Of a stretch of 64,000 bases of DNA, positions 61,701 to 64,000 are shown piece after piece (position 1 is the first letter of the stretch; every line of letters starts with the position of its first letter). This stretch comes from Aphrocallistes beatrix (taxonomy: Eukaryota; Porifera; Hexactinellida; Sceptrulophora; Aphrocallistidae). A program made the position numbers and the translations under genes. Location of the stretch: positions 558,001-622,000 of the forward strand of contig OY725495.1 in NCBI GenBank assembly GCA_963281255.1. Reading direction: 5' to 3'. Below the pieces are notes generated by a model that ran no database searches, was not told where the DNA came from, and saw only the letters and a program-made list of their open reading frames with translations.

Positions 61701-63614
61701 TTTAAGTAATGTCCCGCGAAAACGTTCCAAAAAGTGGATTTGTCCCGCTTTTTAGTGTGTAGGACTAATACAAATATACTATGTCCCGCTAAATAGCTCA
61801 ATGTCCCACTAAAATACTACGCATGTCCCGATTTTTCCTTGCAGAGGTTGGCATGTATGATTATATAACTATTCTACGTGTCTATGTCTCGTATAAGTAC
61901 CTTCCATCTCATCAGACAATTCATCTACAGAACTGGGGTCTGGTTTGGGGACGTCCAACTGTTCAGGAGATGAAGTGGACGTATGAGGGGAAAGTTCTGG
62001 CTGTTGGCCGTAACCCACTTCTCTAGATTCTGAAGGTTGCAGCTGCTACGAAGAAAGTCATATCAAAAACAGGTAAATGTTTCTGAGAAATAGTTGCGTA
62101 TTTTAACTGTGAATTTCAGAGTAAAAAATTACACAAAATTTCAATATACAGTGGAATTCGCTTATTAACAACTTGAGCTCACATAATGGTTGTTAATACG
62201 TGAAATTGCTAATAAGGGAACAGAATTAATACAAAATCTAAAAATTTTAAAGTAGCGAACTCTACTACACAATCTCACCTCCAGGGTCTCCTCAATGAGA
62301 GGAATTTCATCCACGCTGTGCTGCGGACTGAGGGGAGACAGCGGGGAGGACTCGGCTCGACTGCCGCCCTTCTTGACGTCTATCTTGATGAAGGAAGTGT
62401 GCTTCTGCATGCGACCTTTGCCACTTCGTTCTCTCGTCTCTCGAATCTGTTTTCGCAGGATAGCGTCTTCTTCTAGATTTTCGCTATATGCGAGCTGTAA
62501 AATGCGAATTATAAATGCAGAATATTCGAAATGAATTCAACCTCGCATATTATATGATATTTGAACATATTTAGAAACCCAACTAAGGTTTTATCATTTA
62601 CTCCTGACTGTTGATCAAAGATTCAGATTCCGTATAAACATTAGTAATCCGGAATTCCTATGTTTTTCGGAAATTATTTGTGTGCACATTTTGACCAGTA
62701 CAGTAATACGGCTAAATACCTGTTCACATTGCAAATTATCACCCTGCATAATTTCACCATAAACAATTCTAATTGAATTAATGCTGGTTAGAAACATAAT
62801 TAGAAATGACCCATCAGCTTGTAATCTCCCACAAACACAATGGAGCTCAACCAAACATACAAAATCCGTACAAAAGTGCGTGGTCAGGTGACAGTACAAA
62901 AATGCAGCAGTGAATGAATATTTGTATAATTGCATTACACCACTCATTAAACGCGAGGATACCATACTTAACCGAACTTGTACTATTCAGCACATGCGTT
63001 GTTGACAGTTATCGCGCTATTCAATAAGAACAAGGTTCTTACATACCGATTTGAATGCATTCTCTCTTGCCATTATATCATAGAGTAATGGCATGAATAC
63101 AACTAAGATGGAAGTAAGGACCTGGCTTAACGAGACATTTACCTTTTGTGTTAACTGGTCGAGTTCTCCATCAGCTTGGTTAGAGAGCGGGCTCTTCTCT
63201 TCTCTCTCTGCACTCCTTTCTTGGTCAACCCTGCGAGTGGAGTTATAGGTGTTGTCACCCAGACTGCTAGGCTTGTTGGGAGTGTATCGAGTTTGTTCTG
63301 GGAGCGCTTCAGGCTCCACTGATAGCTCAGGCTGAGATTCAGACTCAGATTGGGAATGGGAGTCATTCGCAGTTTGAGAACTGGGTGGGTGCTGCTAAAT
63401 GGATAGGAATAATATAAACTTAAGTCTATTAATCTCTCAATCGAATTCTCTATTCGGTTAACTGTAATAGTCAAATAAATTATCGCAAGGATTATAAATT
63501 TAATTATTACAGTAGCGGTTTCTCTGTCCTGGTTAGGAACGTCGCTTCCTTCTGTGTGATCTGAGCTCTCAGAAGGTCTTTCTAAGCTCTGTCCACTCTC
63601 AGAGTATCCCAGAT
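58780..63614 (-). CDS. Protein with C-terminal calponin-homology domain (5' partial)
   Basis: Eleven exons with compatible phases: 63511-63614, 63143-63394, 62279-62494, 61901-62045, 61443-61586, 60786-61011, 59958-60341, 59442-59810, 59200-59239, 58966-59114 and 58780-58897. About 714 residues are visible. The first exon here enters in phase 1, so the gene continues beyond the window. The last three exons encode one CH domain: LAWAQSRVRSYN, then SSWKDGLAFCAVIHSFVPEN, then ERLMDPEDI and PDQRCIMTYLSS. This is the type found singly in EHBP1, MICAL-like, cytospin and smoothelin proteins; a C-terminal position recalls smoothelin and cytospin. The rest is serine- and proline-rich and disordered, with short basic-helical patches (QEGRKKLREFNRKKSLSKLR). 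It is probably an actin-cytoskeleton or membrane adaptor. The orthologue is unresolved. Confidence 0.8.
60451..60669. mobile_element. CATACATGCCAAC-family MITE, copy 2 (intronic)
   Basis: CATACTTGTCAACTGTCCCG at the left and AGGTTGGCATGCATG at the right. The interior has seven or more TGTCCCGC/CGTCCCGC motifs. It is in the intron 60342-60785 of the CH-domain gene. Confidence 0.75.
61642..61859. mobile_element. CATACATGCCAAC-family MITE, copy 3 (intronic)
   Basis: CATACATACTGGCCAACTGT at the left and GAGGTTGGCATGTATG at the right, with repeated GTCCCGC motifs inside. It is in the intron 61587-61900 of the CH-domain gene. Confidence 0.75.
62149..62266. mobile_element. TA-flanked MITE, pogo-like family 1 (intronic)
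   Basis: CAGTGGAATTCGCTTATTAA at the left and GTAGCGAACTCTACT at the right, with TA before the left end. It is related to 14310-14452. The right boundary is approximate. Confidence 0.55.
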
Positions 63615-64000
63615 CTAGACAATCAATGAAGAATTAAATATAGCGAGAACTGATTGAAGATAAAGCGATATCAAATTACTATTCTCTGGAATATTAATAC
63701 TCTATGACGTAGGCGTTATTACTGATGGGACGGAAGGGCCCGATCTCATCTACCCACAGGGTTGATGGGACCGATACCCTAGTACCAATGTATCCCTCAG
63801 GATTGTTGGAAAGCGCGTTAATTTTGAATTTTTTGTGCGGTTTATTCGAGTAAATTGCATTATTTCGAAACAAAATCACGTTATTCGACAAGCAAAGCGT
63901 GCTAAATAGCGCGCTTGGCGAGAAACATTGCCTATTACCCTTCCGCCCCATCAGCATTGATGGAGCCGATACCCTTTGATCCCATCAACATCATGGGATT
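63615..64000. repeat. Window end: intron with a diverged direct repeat
   Basis: A unit like TTGATGGGACCGATACCCTA (about 63761) recurs as TTGATGGAGCCGATACCCTT (about 63957). I found no further exon of the CH-domain gene here. Confidence 0.45.

Noticed and set aside
62615-62965. 116-codon minus-strand frame
   Set aside because: It lies in an intron of the CH-domain gene and has no splice compatibility or recognisable domain.

Overview
This is nuclear DNA of a multicellular animal. The evidence is spliceosomal GT-AG introns and animal gene families: an 11-PDZ scaffold, a Slo2/KCNT-type potassium channel, a Rab19/43-like GTPase, an HMGB protein, the centriole/cilium protein CCDC146, peroxisomal ACOX1, mitochondrial NUBPL and COA1, and TEX10. 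Vertebrate-type repeats are absent, several conserved genes are intronless, and many small DNA-transposon derivatives are present. This suggests an invertebrate, but I cannot name the phylum.

Layout. 1-2.9 kb: two doubtful small membrane ORFs and a mariner-type MITE. 2.9-9.35 kb (-): a two-exon, 2084-residue, 11-PDZ scaffold. It is divergent from an intronless SLC15-like transporter at 9.56-11.4 kb (+), the only clear plus-strand gene. 11.9-23.1 kb (-): SLC66A3-like PQ-loop protein, ankyrin protein, CCDC146 (11 exons assembled, 955 residues), COA1 and a three-exon Rab. 25.2-25.9 kb (-): a two-exon HMGB. 25.9-30.6 kb: no gene, but a 1454-bp hAT element with an intricate interior. 30.6-43.8 kb (-): Slo2 channel, coiled-coil/NHL protein, ACOX1 and TEX10. 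44.1-56.3 kb (-): five tandem intronless TPR-SET paralogues, the fifth broken by a Helitron-like insertion. 56.8-57.7 kb (-): NUBPL. 58.8-63.6 kb (-): eleven exons of a protein with a C-terminal calponin-homology domain, whose 5' end lies beyond the window.

The genes form no single pathway; most are unrelated housekeeping or signalling genes. The most interesting part is the TPR-SET array. Each copy joins an HSP70/HSP90-type TPR clamp to a SET domain without a MYND finger. The 5' halves are nearly identical even at silent positions while the 3' halves have diverged, which points to gene conversion. A 583-bp Helitron-like element sits in copy 5, and copy 4 supplies the empty site, so the exact A^T insertion without target duplication can be read.

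Second in interest is a 1454-bp hAT element (8-bp target duplication GTTGAAAC) built of 141-bp direct repeats, an array of GCGACATGTCGC palindromes, and inverted copies of the same 141-bp unit. At least six MITE families, several with readable target duplications, fill the introns and spacers.
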